NCBI RefSeq assembly: GCF_036038375.1
Contig: NZ_CP107935.1
Location: 1,426,001-1,490,000 of the forward strand
DNA: 64,000 bases
Direction: 5' to 3'
Origin: Streptomyces sp. NBC_00414
Lineage (GTDB): Bacteria; Actinomycetota; Actinomycetes; Streptomycetales; Streptomycetaceae
The notes below the pieces were generated by a model. That model had not been told where the DNA came from, did not search any database, and worked only from the letters and a program-made list of their open reading frames with translations. The translations under genes and the position numbers were made by a program. This document shows positions 17,740-25,865 of this stretch, piece after piece. Position 1 is the first letter of the stretch; every line of letters begins with the position of its first letter.

Positions 17740-18189
17740 ATGCCTCTTGAGGGTGAGTACGAGCCCAGCCCCACCCAGTGGGTGCGCGATCAGGTGGAGC
17801 TGTACGAGCGCTCCGGCGGTACCGAGGGAACGACGTTGCGCGAGACGGGACTTCCCGTGATCGTGCTGAGCACCCGGGGCGCCAAGAGCGGGAAGATCCG
17901 CAAGACGCCGCTGATGCGGGTCGAGCACGAGGGCCGCTACGCCGCCGTCGCCTCGCTGGGCGGCGCGCCCAAGCACCCCGTCTGGTACCACAACGTGGTC
18001 AGCGACCCCCATGTGGAACTGCAGGACGGCCCGACGCGCCAGGACATGACCGCGCGGGAGGTGACCGGCGAGGAGAAGGCCCAGTGGTGGGAGCGCGCGG
18101 TCGCCGCCTACCCGGACTACGCCGACTACCAGAAGAAGACCGACCGTGAGATCCCGGTCTTCGTGCTGGAGCCGACCGCCGCCGGCTGA
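17740..18189 (+). CDS. Deazaflavin (F420)-dependent nitroreductase family protein
   Basis: About 149 residues of the Ddn/FDR family. The core [20 protein letters not shown] is the hallmark, followed by a stretch reading [16 protein letters not shown] that contacts F420, and PHVELQDG. Members reduce or oxidise unsaturated or nitro compounds with reduced F420, a coenzyme made by actinobacteria. The ATG at 17740 has GGATGGA just upstream; an in-frame ATG at 17731 has no ribosome binding site. It is monocistronic as far as can be seen and converges on the cation transporter gene. Confidence 0.9.
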   Translation: MPLEGEYEPSPTQWVRDQVELYERSGGTEGTTLRETGLPVIVLSTRGAKSGKIRKTPLMRVEHEGRYAAVASLGGAPKHPVWYHNVVSDPHVELQDGPTRQDMTAREVTGEEKAQWWERAVAAYPDYADYQKKTDREIPVFVLEPTAAG

Positions 18190-18238
18190 CCCGCCCGCAG
18201 CGGACCCGCTCGAAAAAAGTTGTGCATGATCCTCGGAG

Positions 18239-18254
18239 CGTCGGGCACCCGACG
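18239..18254. terminator. Short 7-bp hairpin between convergent genes
   Basis: CGTCGGG-CA-CCCGACG forms a perfect 7-bp stem two bases from the end of the cation transporter gene. It follows an A6 run at 18214-18219, which reads as a U tract for leftward transcription. The loop of only 2 nt makes it a weak candidate. Confidence 0.4.
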
Positions 18255-18255
18255 T

Positions 18256-19254
18256 TCAGGTCCCGCCGCGCTCCCCCGTCGCGGCGGGGCCATTTTCGAG
18301 TGCGGCCGCCCGGCGCGCGATGCGGGCGTCCGTCACGTCGAGGAAGATCTGGTCGACCTCCGGGACCAGGTTGGTGACGGACGCCTTGATGCGTACGGCG
18401 ACGAGTTCGACCTCCTCGCTGTCCAGGCCGGGCGTCAGGTCGATACGGGCGGCCACCAGAGTCGAGTCGGGGCCGAGCTGCATGGTCAGCAGGGACTCCA
18501 CGGAGTCGATCTCGGGCTGCGCCTCCAGCAGGGCACGGATGCGGTTGCTCGACTCCTCGTCGGTGGCCTGGCCGATCAGCTGGTCACGCGCGTCACGGCC
18601 CAGCCGGTACGCCACGTAGACCAGGAGTACGCCGATGGCGATCGAGGCCGAGGCCTCGTAGACGACCTGGCCGGTCACCATGTGCAGGGCCATGCCGGCG
18701 ATCGCGAAGAGCACGCCCAGTACCGCGGTGCCGTCCTCGGCGATGACCGTACGCAGTGCCGGGTCACGGATCTCGGTGGAGAACCCGCCCTGCTTCTGCA
18801 CCTGGCGCACCGCGCGCAGCAGGGACCCGCCCTCGGCGAATAGCGCCACGACCAGGACCACGAGTCCCGCCACATACCCGCTGTGGGACTCCGAGCTCTC
18901 GCTGCCCAGGGCTTCGAAGCCCTGGAAGAAGGAGAAGCAGCCACCCATCAGGAAGATGCCCACGGCGGCCAGCAGCGACCAGAAGAAGCGTTCCTTTCCG
19001 TACCCGAAGGGGTGACGGTTGTCGGCAGGGCGCCTGCTGCGGCGCAGGGCCGCCAGGAGGAACACCTCGTTCAGGCTGTCGGCCACCGAGTGGGCCGCCT
19101 CCGAGAGCAGCGCGGGCGATCCGGCGAAGAGACCGCCCACGGCCTTGGCGACGGCGATGACGAGGTTGGCGGCCAGCGCCACGAGCACGGTGACACGGGT
19201 GCGGCGGTCCGAAGACGAGGAAGGCTTACGGTTCACCTCCGCCGAATGCCCCAC
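18256..19254 (-). CDS. Cation diffusion facilitator family transporter
   Basis: A membrane protein of about 332 residues with six hydrophobic segments and a C-terminal cytoplasmic ferredoxin-like domain. The metal site in the second segment is present (LLSEAAHSVADSLNEV, the HxxxD pair). In the fifth segment a Glu (VVYEASASIAIG) stands where many relatives have Asp. It should export divalent metal by proton antiport. The start is uncertain between GTG 19254 (weak AGGG upstream) and GTG 19236, where the GGAG touches the start codon. The next gene upstream is divergent. Confidence 0.88.
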   Translation of the reverse strand: MGHSAEVNRKPSSSSDRRTRVTVLVALAANLVIAVAKAVGGLFAGSPALLSEAAHSVADSLNEVFLLAALRRSRRPADNRHPFGYGKERFFWSLLAAVGIFLMGGCFSFFQGFEALGSESSESHSGYVAGLVVLVVALFAEGGSLLRAVRQVQKQGGFSTEIRDPALRTVIAEDGTAVLGVLFAIAGMALHMVTGQVVYEASASIAIGVLLVYVAYRLGRDARDQLIGQATDEESSNRIRALLEAQPEIDSVESLLTMQLGPDSTLVAARIDLTPGLDSEEVELVAVRIKASVTNLVPEVDQIFLDVTDARIARRAAALENGPAATGERGGT

Positions 19255-19344
19255 TCGCCCTGCCTCACACGAGGTGACGGCGGATTTCGGGGAACCCTGA
19301 CGGCGGCGGACGTACGAGGCGGACGTACGAGAAGGAGATTCCTC

Positions 19345-20361
19345 ATGAGTGACACCGAGGGCAACAGCGCGTACGGGAAGAAGTCCTTCAAGCGGTCGAA
19401 GAGCCATTTCTCGGACCGGGTGACGGCCGACGGACGCGACGGCTGGCCGGTCGGGGCCGGGCGCTACCGGCTGGTCGTCAGCCGGGCCTGCCCCTGGGCG
19501 AGCCGCGCGGTGATCTCCCGGCGGCTGCTGGGCCTGGAGGACGCCCTGCCGATGGCGGTCACCGACCCGATCCAGGACGACCGGAGCTGGCGCTTCACCC
19601 TGGACCCCGGCGGCCGCGACCCGGTCCTTGGCATCCGGTATCTGGCCGAGGCGTACGAGGCCCGGGAGCCGGGCCATCCGGGCGGCGTCAGCGTGCCCGC
19701 CGTGGTGGACGTGCCGAGCGGGCGGCTGGCGACCAACGACTACCAGCAGCTCACCCTGGATCTCGCCACCGAGTGGCGTGACCTGCACCGCGAAGGGGCG
19801 CCCGAGCTGTATCCGGAGGGGCTGCGCGACGAGATCGACCAGGTCATGGAGGAGGTGTACGAGGACGTCAACAACGGGGTGTACCGGGCCGGGTTCGCGA
19901 CCGGCCAGGAGGAGTACGAGGCGGCCTACGAGGGTGTGTTCCGGCGGCTCGAACTGCTGTCGCGGCGGCTCGCCGGGCAGCGGTACCTGGTCGGGGACAC
20001 GATCACCGAGGCGGACATCCGGCTGTTCACGACGCTGGTCCGCTTCGACGCCGTCTACCACGGCCATTTCAAGTGCAACCGCCGGAAGCTGACGGAGGAC
20101 CGGGTGCTGTGGGCGTACGCCCGTGATCTGTACCAGACGCCCGGGTTCGGGGACACCGTCGACTTCGATCACATCAAGCGCCACTACTACCAGGTCCACG
20201 CGGGCATCAATCCGACCGGCATCGTGCCGGCCGGCCCCGACCTGTCCGGCTGGCTGTCGTCCCACGGCCGCGAGGAACTGGGCGGGCGCCCGTTCGGCGA
20301 CGGGAGCGCGCCGGGTCCCGTACGCGAAGGCGAAGAGGTACCGGCGGCGGGCCGGCCCTGA
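19345..20361 (+). CDS. Glutathionyl-hydroquinone reductase-like glutathione S-transferase (probably mycothiol-dependent)
   Basis: A 338-residue Xi-class GST. The thioredoxin-like domain contains RACPWASRAVI with the catalytic Cys of the CPWA motif, and the helical domain includes the loop YLVGDTITEADIRLFTTLVR and tyrosines around HIKRHYYQVH. The family reduces thiol-hydroquinone conjugates. Streptomyces make mycothiol rather than glutathione, so mycothiol is the probable thiol; this is inference. GAAGGAG stands 7 nt before the ATG. A 13-bp tandem repeat (GGCGGACGTACGA twice) directly precedes the ribosome binding site. Confidence 0.88.
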   Translation: MSDTEGNSAYGKKSFKRSKSHFSDRVTADGRDGWPVGAGRYRLVVSRACPWASRAVISRRLLGLEDALPMAVTDPIQDDRSWRFTLDPGGRDPVLGIRYLAEAYEAREPGHPGGVSVPAVVDVPSGRLATNDYQQLTLDLATEWRDLHREGAPELYPEGLRDEIDQVMEEVYEDVNNGVYRAGFATGQEEYEAAYEGVFRRLELLSRRLAGQRYLVGDTITEADIRLFTTLVRFDAVYHGHFKCNRRKLTEDRVLWAYARDLYQTPGFGDTVDFDHIKRHYYQVHAGINPTGIVPAGPDLSGWLSSHGREELGGRPFGDGSAPGPVREGEEVPAAGRP

Positions 20362-20443
20362 AGGGTGCGTGACAGGGCCGCGTATTCGCCGCTGAACTGG
20401 ACACTCGCCTGTTGTCCGCAACCACGAGCCGAAGGAGTGCCAG

Positions 20444-20737
20444 GTGCAGAAGAAGAAACTGCCCGTCGTCTACAAGCCCGTCGGGTTCCTGCTCGGCTGG
20501 ACGAGCGGAACGCTCGCCGGGATGGCGTTCCAGAAGACCTGGAAGATGATCCGCCACGAGGACGACGCCCCCGACGCGCTGGACAAGAACCGCGGCTGGG
20601 GCGAGGTGCTGTTCGCCGCGGCCGTCCAGGGCGCGATCTTCGCGGTCGTCCGCAGCGCGGCGGACCGCGCGGGCGCGAAGGCCATCGAGCGGTCCACCGG
20701 AGTGTGGCCCGGCGATGACAAGGGGGGCCGCGACTGA
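20444..20737 (+). CDS. DUF4235 small membrane protein
   Basis: A 97-residue protein with two hydrophobic segments, about residues 10-30 (PVGFLLGWTSGTLAGMAFQK) and 55-72, separated by a charged loop with DALDKNRGWGEVL. This is the DUF4235 pattern, common in actinobacteria and of unknown function. It starts with GTG after GAAGGAG. It stands between the hydroquinone reductase and peroxiredoxin genes, all on the same strand, with separate gaps of 60-80 bp. Confidence 0.85.
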   Translation: MQKKKLPVVYKPVGFLLGWTSGTLAGMAFQKTWKMIRHEDDAPDALDKNRGWGEVLFAAAVQGAIFAVVRSAADRAGAKAIERSTGVWPGDDKGGRD

Positions 20738-20799
20738 CGCCCCGTACCGTCCAGTACGGTTGGCCTTCCTACAGGTGGCCGACAGTCAGGGAGCCGGAC

Positions 20800-21267
20800 G
20801 TGACGAACCAGGCAGCGGTGGGAGACACCGTTGACGACTTCACTCTCCCCGACGAGACGGGCACGCCCCGGCAGCTCTCGGAGCTGCTGGGCGAAGGCCC
20901 CGTCGTGCTGTTCTTCTATCCGGCGGCGCTCTCCGCGGGCTGCACCGCCGAGGCCTGCCACTTCCGCGACCTCGCGGCCGAGTTCACGGCCGCCGGAGCG
21001 CAGCCGGTGGGGATCAGCGGTGACTCGGTCGAGCGCCAGCAGGAGTTCATTCAGAAGCACACCCTCGGGTATCCGCTGCTGTCCGACCCGGACGGCGCGG
21101 TCCGCGAGCTGTTCGGGGTGAAGCGCGGTTTCTCGCTGGCGCCCACCAAGCGGGTCACCTTCGTGATCGCCGAGGACCGCAAGGTCCTTGAGGTGGTGCG
21201 CAGCGAACTGCGGATGAGCGCGCACGCGGACCGCGCCCTGGCGGCCCTGCGCGCACACCGCGCCTGA
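20800..21267 (+). CDS. Peroxiredoxin (BCP/AhpC-TSA family)
   Basis: A 155-residue thioredoxin-fold peroxidase. The peroxidatic Cys is in SAGCTAEACHFRD and a second Cys five residues later is the usual resolving Cys of BCP-type enzymes. In most relatives the motif reads T-x-x-C; here Ser replaces Thr. It reduces hydroperoxides in the cytoplasm using thioredoxin or mycoredoxin. It starts with GTG. It converges on the VOC-family gene, with 9 bp between the stop codons. Confidence 0.9.
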   Translation: MTNQAAVGDTVDDFTLPDETGTPRQLSELLGEGPVVLFFYPAALSAGCTAEACHFRDLAAEFTAAGAQPVGISGDSVERQQEFIQKHTLGYPLLSDPDGAVRELFGVKRGFSLAPTKRVTFVIAEDRKVLEVVRSELRMSAHADRALAALRAHRA

Positions 21268-21276
21268 AGATCCGTG

Positions 21277-21669
21277 TCAGCCCTGCTTGGGTGCGGTCGC
21301 CGCTTCCATGCGCAGGGTGAACGAGTGGCCCGACGGGTCGGCGTAGCCCCGCTCCTCGTACGGGCCGCCCGCGTCCTTGGCCTCCAGCGCGCGCCCGCCG
21401 AGTCCGATGACCTTGCGCTCGGCCGCGTCGAGGTCGTCGACGTGGAAGTCCAGATGGGCCTGCAGCGAGTTCTCGGGACGCGGCCAGCTGGGCGGCGTCG
21501 CGTTCACGTCCCGCCGGAACGCCATCCGCATGCCGTCGGCACCCCGGATCTCCACCCGGTTCGCCGTCGCGTCGGTCTCCTCACCGTCGAGGAACTCCTT
21601 GTAGAACGCGGCGAGTTTCTCGGGTTCGGAACAGTCCAGGACCACGAAGCCTGCCACTACCAGTGCCAT
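21277..21669 (-). CDS. VOC (glyoxalase/bleomycin-resistance fold) protein
   Basis: A 130-residue single VOC domain with two beta-alpha-beta-beta-beta halves: FVVLDCSEPEKLAAFYKEFL at the start and LDFHVDDLDAAERKVIGLGG in the second half, ending YADPSGHSFTLRM. A single polypeptide would dimerise to form the metal or ligand site. Function is not predictable from the family. GGAGGAG sits 2-8 nt before the ATG at 21669, an unusually strong ribosome binding site that decides the start against a longer frame. Confidence 0.85.
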   Translation of the reverse strand: MALVVAGFVVLDCSEPEKLAAFYKEFLDGEETDATANRVEIRGADGMRMAFRRDVNATPPSWPRPENSLQAHLDFHVDDLDAAERKVIGLGGRALEAKDAGGPYEERGYADPSGHSFTLRMEAATAPKQG

Positions 21670-22023
21670 ATCTCCTCCGAAGACGGGCCGAGCGCGAACG
21701 GCCGTCCGCCCACTGCTCGTTGACCGGGTACCCCGTACTGCGCACAACAGCCCGCGCAACCGGCCGAGCGTGGCCCGGAGGGGGCAAGGGTGCCCATTCG
21801 GCCACGGAGGCCGACAAATCGCCGAGGTCACGGAGCGGTGTAACGCAGGTCACGGTGAAGTCACCGAGGTCGTGGCATAGATCATTTACGATCAGGGCAG
21901 CCTCGTAGCGTAAATCGAGTCAACTTTCGCCTCGGGAAACGCAGTTCGAGTCAGTGGGCGTCGCTTTCGTGCGTCCGCGCGCAGGGGTGGGGGCCCTGTG
22001 AACCGTCTCAAGAGAGGACGCGA
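21670..22023. promoter_or_regulatory. Divergent promoter region upstream of the terpene cyclase
   Basis: The 354-bp gap becomes AT-richer between about 21875 and 21930 (GATCATTTACGATC at 21881-21894, with TAGCGTAAAT following), as expected for a promoter. GAGAGGACGCG precedes the cyclase ATG. No gene is supported in the gap. Confidence 0.35.
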
Positions 22024-23055
22024 ATGCCGCAGGACGTCAGGTTCGACCTCCCCTTCGCCACCCCGGTCAGCGAACACCTCGACTACGCCCAGGCCCGCCA
22101 TCTGCGCTGGGTGTGGGACAAGGGCCTGGTGCGCAGCAACGCCGGCTTCGAGGAGTACCGGTCCTGGGATCTGCCCCAGGCGGCTGCCCGCACCTATCCC
22201 CACGCTTCCGCCGACGACATGGTCGTCCTGATGAACTGGTTCTCGCTGGCCTTCCTCTTCGACGACCAGTTCGACTCCGGCAGGCCCGACCGTGCCGACC
22301 GCATAGCCGAGGTGGCGCGGGAGCTCATCGTCACCCCCCTGCGGCCCGCGGGCATCACCCCCCGGGTGGTCTGTCCGATCACGGTGGCCTGGGCCGAGGT
22401 CTGGGCTCATCTTTCGGATGGCATGTCTCTGACATGGCGCACGCGCTTCGCGGCCTCCTGGGGCCGCTTCCTCGTGGCGCACACCGAGGAGGTCGACCTC
22501 GCCTCCCGCGGCCTGGCCGGCACGCTCGACCTTCAGGAGTACGCCGCGTTCCGTCGCCGTACGGTGGGCATCCACCACAGCATCGACGCCGGGGAGCGCA
22601 GCCGGGGCTTCGAGGTGCCCGCCGAGGCCGAGGCCCATCCGCTGATGGAGAGGATGCGGGACCTCGCCGCCGACACCATCGGCTTCATGAACGACATCCA
22701 CTCCTTCGAGCGCGAGAAGCGCCGGGGCGACGGGCACAACCTGATAGCCGTCCTGCACCGCGAGCGCCGTTGCAGCTGGCAGGAGGCCGCCGACGAGGCC
22801 TTCCGGATGACCACGGACCGCCTCACCCAGTACCTCGAACTGGAGTCGCAGGTACCGCAGATGTGCGACGAGCTCGGACTGAACGAGGAGGAGCGCGGCA
22901 GGGTCCGGATGGGCGTCGAGGCCATCCAGCACTGGATCAACGGCAACTACGAGTGGGCCCTGACCTCGGGCCGCTACGCCGCCGACAAGGAGACCCCGGC
23001 CTCCCAGGCCGAACTGGCGGGCAAGGGCTCCCTGGACGACCTCCTGGCGGTCTGA
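22024..23055 (+). CDS. Class I terpene cyclase (sesquiterpene synthase-like)
   Basis: A 343-residue class I terpene synthase of bacterial size. The aspartate-rich metal motif is FLFDDQFDSG near residue 78, the NSE triad is NDIHSFEREKRRGDGHN near 224, and the diphosphate sensors are the Arg in FRRRTVGIHHS and the RY pair in SGRYAADK near the C-terminus. All residues needed for ionising a prenyl diphosphate are intact. The N-terminus MPQDVRFDLPF resembles pentalenene-type synthases, so farnesyl diphosphate is the likely substrate; the product cannot be read from sequence. It converges on the conservon P450, which could oxidise the product. Confidence 0.93.
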   Translation: MPQDVRFDLPFATPVSEHLDYAQARHLRWVWDKGLVRSNAGFEEYRSWDLPQAAARTYPHASADDMVVLMNWFSLAFLFDDQFDSGRPDRADRIAEVARELIVTPLRPAGITPRVVCPITVAWAEVWAHLSDGMSLTWRTRFAASWGRFLVAHTEEVDLASRGLAGTLDLQEYAAFRRRTVGIHHSIDAGERSRGFEVPAEAEAHPLMERMRDLAADTIGFMNDIHSFEREKRRGDGHNLIAVLHRERRCSWQEAADEAFRMTTDRLTQYLELESQVPQMCDELGLNEEERGRVRMGVEAIQHWINGNYEWALTSGRYAADKETPASQAELAGKGSLDDLLAV

Positions 23056-23064
23056 CAACGATTT

Positions 23065-23108
23065 CCTGACGGGCCCCTTCGGCACGGCCGCCGAAGGGGC
23101 CCGTCAGG
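23065..23108. terminator. Strong 18-bp stem terminator after the terpene cyclase
   Basis: A perfect 18-bp inverted repeat (arms 23065-23082 and 23091-23108, CCTGACGGGCCCCTTCGG) with an 8-nt loop begins 9 bp after the cyclase stop codon. It could end transcription from both directions. Confidence 0.85.
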
Positions 23109-23190
23109 GGCCTTTGCTCTTAGGAACGCGAGGAACTGCGACCCCGGCCACGGCGTTTCCGCACCCGACACACAACCCACAACAGGCCGA

Positions 23191-23223
23191 AGGCCCGCCC
23201 CCGGCGAACGGGTGGACGGGCCT
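23191..23223. terminator. Hairpin after the conservon operon
   Basis: AGGCCCGCCC and GGACGGGCCT pair over 9 of 10 bases, just beyond the P450 stop codon for leftward transcription. It is a plausible terminator of the conservon operon. Confidence 0.5.
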
Positions 23224-23236
23224 ACGGACGACGGGC

Positions 23237-24490
23237 CTACGAGGCGAACTGAACCGGCAACCGGTCCAGCCGTGCCTCCCACGTGGACGCGGTGGCGGTC
23301 AACTCCCCCGGAGTGACAGAGAGCCGCAACCCCGGCAACCGGTGCAGCAGGACATCAACGGCGGTCTCGATGATCGCCTGCCCGATGTTCTGCCCGGGGC
23401 ACTCGTGCGGCCCCCCGCTGAACGCGAGATGCGACTGGTTGCCGTGCAGGGAGATGCCGACGTCGGGCCGGATCTCCGGATCGATGTTGCCGGCGGTCAG
23501 GCCGAGCACCAGCAGGTCGCCCTCCTGGACCTGATGCCCGCCGAGTTCGAGGTCGGCGGTCGCGAACCGGCCCGGGAGAACGGCCAGCGGCGGGGTGTTC
23601 CACATGACCTCCTCCACGACGGCGGAGATGTTCAGCTGCCCGCTGACCAGACCGGAGAGCCGGCCCGCGTCGGTGAGGACCAGCTGCAGCACCCGGGCCA
23701 GCAGATTGCTGGTGGTGGTGTGCGCGGTGATCAGCACCAGGCGCAGGTGGTTGACGATCTCGTCCTCGTCGAGGTCGGCGTGGTGTTCCAGCAGCCCGGT
23801 GGTGAAGTCGGAGCCGGGCTCCACCCGCTTGCGCTCGGTGAGTTCGCCGAGGATCTGCATGATGCGGTCGTTGTGGGCCAGCGCCTCGGCGCCGCCCTTG
23901 ATGACCTGCGCGGACGACTCGGCCAGGCGCCGCCCCTCGCTCTCCGCGAGCCCGAACACCCTGGTCAGTACGAGCATCGGCAGGTACTCCGCGTACTCGG
24001 ACACCAGGTCGGCGGTGCCCGCATCGGCGAAGGCGTCGATCTGCTTGTTGGCGAAGTGCGTGACATGCCGGCGGATGCCACGGCCCGAGACGGCCTGCAG
24101 ATTGTCGGTGACCGCGCTGCGCAGCCTGCGGTGCGGCTCGCCGTCCTGCGAGACACAGTCGGGACGCCAGCCCACCATCTGCATCAGCGGAGAGGTGCTC
24201 TCGACGCGGCCCTCCTTCCAGTCCCGCCAGATCCGCGAATCCCGGCTGAACTGACGGGGGTTGTCGAGCACCCGCCGGTTCTCCCGGTAACCGAGCACCA
24301 GCCAGGCGGGCACGTCGCCCTCCAGCAGGACCGGGGCGACGGGCCCGTGCTCCTTGCGCAGCCGCCCGTAGATCCCGATCGGGTCGACGGCGGCCTCGGG
24401 CCCGTACAGACGGGTGAGGTCCTCTCCCCCGCCGTGCGCGACCGGGCAGCCGCGCGGGGCGTCGGAGCCGTTTAAGGACTGGTCGGTCAT
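23237..24490 (-). CDS. Cytochrome P450, CYP157-like, of the conservon operon
   Basis: A 417-residue cytoplasmic P450. The haem-binding loop FSGGPHECPGQN has the Cys ligand. The K-helix reads VEEVMWNTPP, so the near-invariant Arg of ExxR is replaced by Trp. The I-helix reads ITAHTTTSN rather than the usual AGxxTT. Loss of ExxR is a known trait of the CYP157 family, whose genes sit in Streptomyces conservons (RarE is the P450 of the cvn9/rar operon in S. coelicolor). ATG overlaps the GTPase stop by 4 bp (ATGA), so translation is coupled. Redox partner and substrate are unknown; the convergent terpene cyclase is a candidate source. Confidence 0.92.
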   Translation of the reverse strand: MTDQSLNGSDAPRGCPVAHGGGEDLTRLYGPEAAVDPIGIYGRLRKEHGPVAPVLLEGDVPAWLVLGYRENRRVLDNPRQFSRDSRIWRDWKEGRVESTSPLMQMVGWRPDCVSQDGEPHRRLRSAVTDNLQAVSGRGIRRHVTHFANKQIDAFADAGTADLVSEYAEYLPMLVLTRVFGLAESEGRRLAESSAQVIKGGAEALAHNDRIMQILGELTERKRVEPGSDFTTGLLEHHADLDEDEIVNHLRLVLITAHTTTSNLLARVLQLVLTDAGRLSGLVSGQLNISAVVEEVMWNTPPLAVLPGRFATADLELGGHQVQEGDLLVLGLTAGNIDPEIRPDVGISLHGNQSHLAFSGGPHECPGQNIGQAIIETAVDVLLHRLPGLRLSVTPGELTATASTWEARLDRLPVQFAS

Positions 24491-25101
24491 CGGGACTCCA
24501 GTGCGACTGCGGAGCGTTCCTTGAGGTGCCGTATCAGCGCGATGAGCACATCACGGCTGGAGGCCCGGTCGCGGGCGTCGCAGGCCACCACCGGTATGTC
24601 CGGGGAGATGTCCAGGGCGTCGCGGATCTCCTCGACCGGGTGGTCCTTGGAGTCCGGGAACACGTTCAGGGCGATCACGAAGGGGACGTCCTGCCGCTCC
24701 ATCTCCTCGATGGCCCGGAAACTGGAGGCCAGTCGGCGTGTGTCGACCAGGACGACGGCTCCGAGCGCACCTTTGAACAGGCCGTTCCACAGGAACCAGA
24801 ATCGTTCCTGCCCGGGGGTGCCGAACAGGTAGAGCATCAGCTGGTCGTTGATGCCGATCTTGCCGAAGTCCAGGCTGACCGTGGTCTCCTGCTTGTCCGC
24901 CACCCCGATCAGGTTGTCGACGTCGGCGCTGGCCTGCGTCAGTGTCTCCTCGGTGGTGAGCGGCTTGATGTCGCTGACGGAGCGGACCATGGTGGTCTTT
25001 CCGGTGCCGAATCCGCCGGCGATCATCACCTTCACCGAGCGGGCACCGGCCGCGCCGTCGGCCGGGTTGCGGTCGGGATGGTCAAAGCCTTTGAAGTCCA
25101 C
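24487..25101 (-). CDS. cvnD: Conservon GTP-binding protein CvnD
   Basis: A 204-residue small GTPase of the CvnD/MglA-like group. The P-loop is GGFGTGKTTMVRS (near residue 28), switch II lies in LYLFGTPGQERFWFLW, and a guanine-specificity-like segment is VIALNVFPDS, where N-x-x-x replaces the usual NKxD. CvnD partners CvnA, B and C in a membrane-associated complex compared with eukaryotic G-protein signalling. The GTG at 25101 has GGAGG 6-10 nt upstream and overlaps the end of the DUF742 gene by 20 bp. It overlaps the P450 gene by 4 bp. Confidence 0.9.
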   Translation of the reverse strand: MDFKGFDHPDRNPADGAAGARSVKVMIAGGFGTGKTTMVRSVSDIKPLTTEETLTQASADVDNLIGVADKQETTVSLDFGKIGINDQLMLYLFGTPGQERFWFLWNGLFKGALGAVVLVDTRRLASSFRAIEEMERQDVPFVIALNVFPDSKDHPVEEIRDALDISPDIPVVACDARDRASSRDVLIALIRHLKERSAVALESR

Positions 25102-25453
25102 TGAGTACCTCCTCAAGGAGCGCGAGGTCGGGCCCGCGACCGGCGCCTGACGCCGGGATGGGATCACGGGCTTCAACGCGGCCTGCGTCCAGCAGATCGG
25201 CCAAGAGCACCGCGAGAATGTTGAAGGGCAGTCCGAGGTGGGCGCCGAGTTCGGCGACCGACAACGGATCACGGCAGCGCCGGAGGATCTCCTCGTGTTC
25301 GTGCTGCATGCCGGGGCCGGCCGCCGCACGGGAGGTGATGAGGGTCGCCACGTCTAGGCTCGACGACGAACCGCCCGGTCCGCTGCGGCCGCCCGTGAGG
25401 ACGTAGTAGCGCTCAAGACCGGACGGGTCCGTGGGTCGACGGGGACCACTCAT
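25082..25453 (-). CDS. cvnC: Conservon DUF742 protein CvnC
   Basis: A 123-residue DUF742 protein with a winged-helix-like core: RYYVLTGGR near residue 15, then HEEILRRCRDPLSVAELGAH and LPFNILAVLLADLLDAG. It is the CvnC component, expected to link the sensor CvnA to the GTPase. Its ATG overlaps the stop of the roadblock gene by 4 bp. Confidence 0.9.
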   Translation of the reverse strand: MSGPRRPTDPSGLERYYVLTGGRSGPGGSSSSLDVATLITSRAAAGPGMQHEHEEILRRCRDPLSVAELGAHLGLPFNILAVLLADLLDAGRVEARDPIPASGAGRGPDLALLEEVLSGLQRL

Positions 25454-25860
25454 CCAGAGTGCTCCTCCAGGCGCGGAGTGGTGCCGAGGAGCTCACCCAT
25501 CCTGCGGGCCAGGTCCCTCATCTGGTGGCCGAGGAGGCCCTGGTCGAGCCCTTCCCTGGCCAGGACGCCCAGGTATGTCTCCACACCCGCGCGCACCACG
25601 AAGAGGTGACCACCGTCGACCTCGATCATCGCCAGGCGCAGCTGCCCGGCGTATTTGGGGAACTGCTCGGCCACCGGCTGGGCCAGCGCCTGCAGGCCCG
25701 CCACCACGGCGGCGAAGCGATCCACGTCGTCGGGGTCGTCGGCGCCGTAGGAGGTGATGGCCTTTCCGTCGCTGGAGGCCACAAGGGCGAAGCGGATCTC
25801 CTGGATGCTCTCGACCAGATCGCGGAGCGCCCAGCTCACGTCGGTTCCCTGTTGCGTCAT
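25450..25860 (-). CDS. cvnB: Conservon roadblock/LC7-domain protein CvnB
   Basis: A 136-residue roadblock/LC7 protein (LVESIQEIRFALVASSDGKA near the N-terminus, AMIEVDGGHLFVVRAG in the middle). In conservons the roadblock protein acts with the GTPase, as MglB does with MglA, possibly as its activating partner. It starts 5 bp after the stop of the sensor gene. Confidence 0.92.
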   Translation of the reverse strand: MTQQGTDVSWALRDLVESIQEIRFALVASSDGKAITSYGADDPDDVDRFAAVVAGLQALAQPVAEQFPKYAGQLRLAMIEVDGGHLFVVRAGVETYLGVLAREGLDQGLLGHQMRDLARRMGELLGTTPRLEEHSG

Positions 25861-25865
25861 GAGGA

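Noticed and set aside
19255..20421. N-terminal extension of the cation transporter to 721 residues
   Set aside because: The added part is antisense to the hydroquinone-reductase-like gene and has no homology to CDF proteins.
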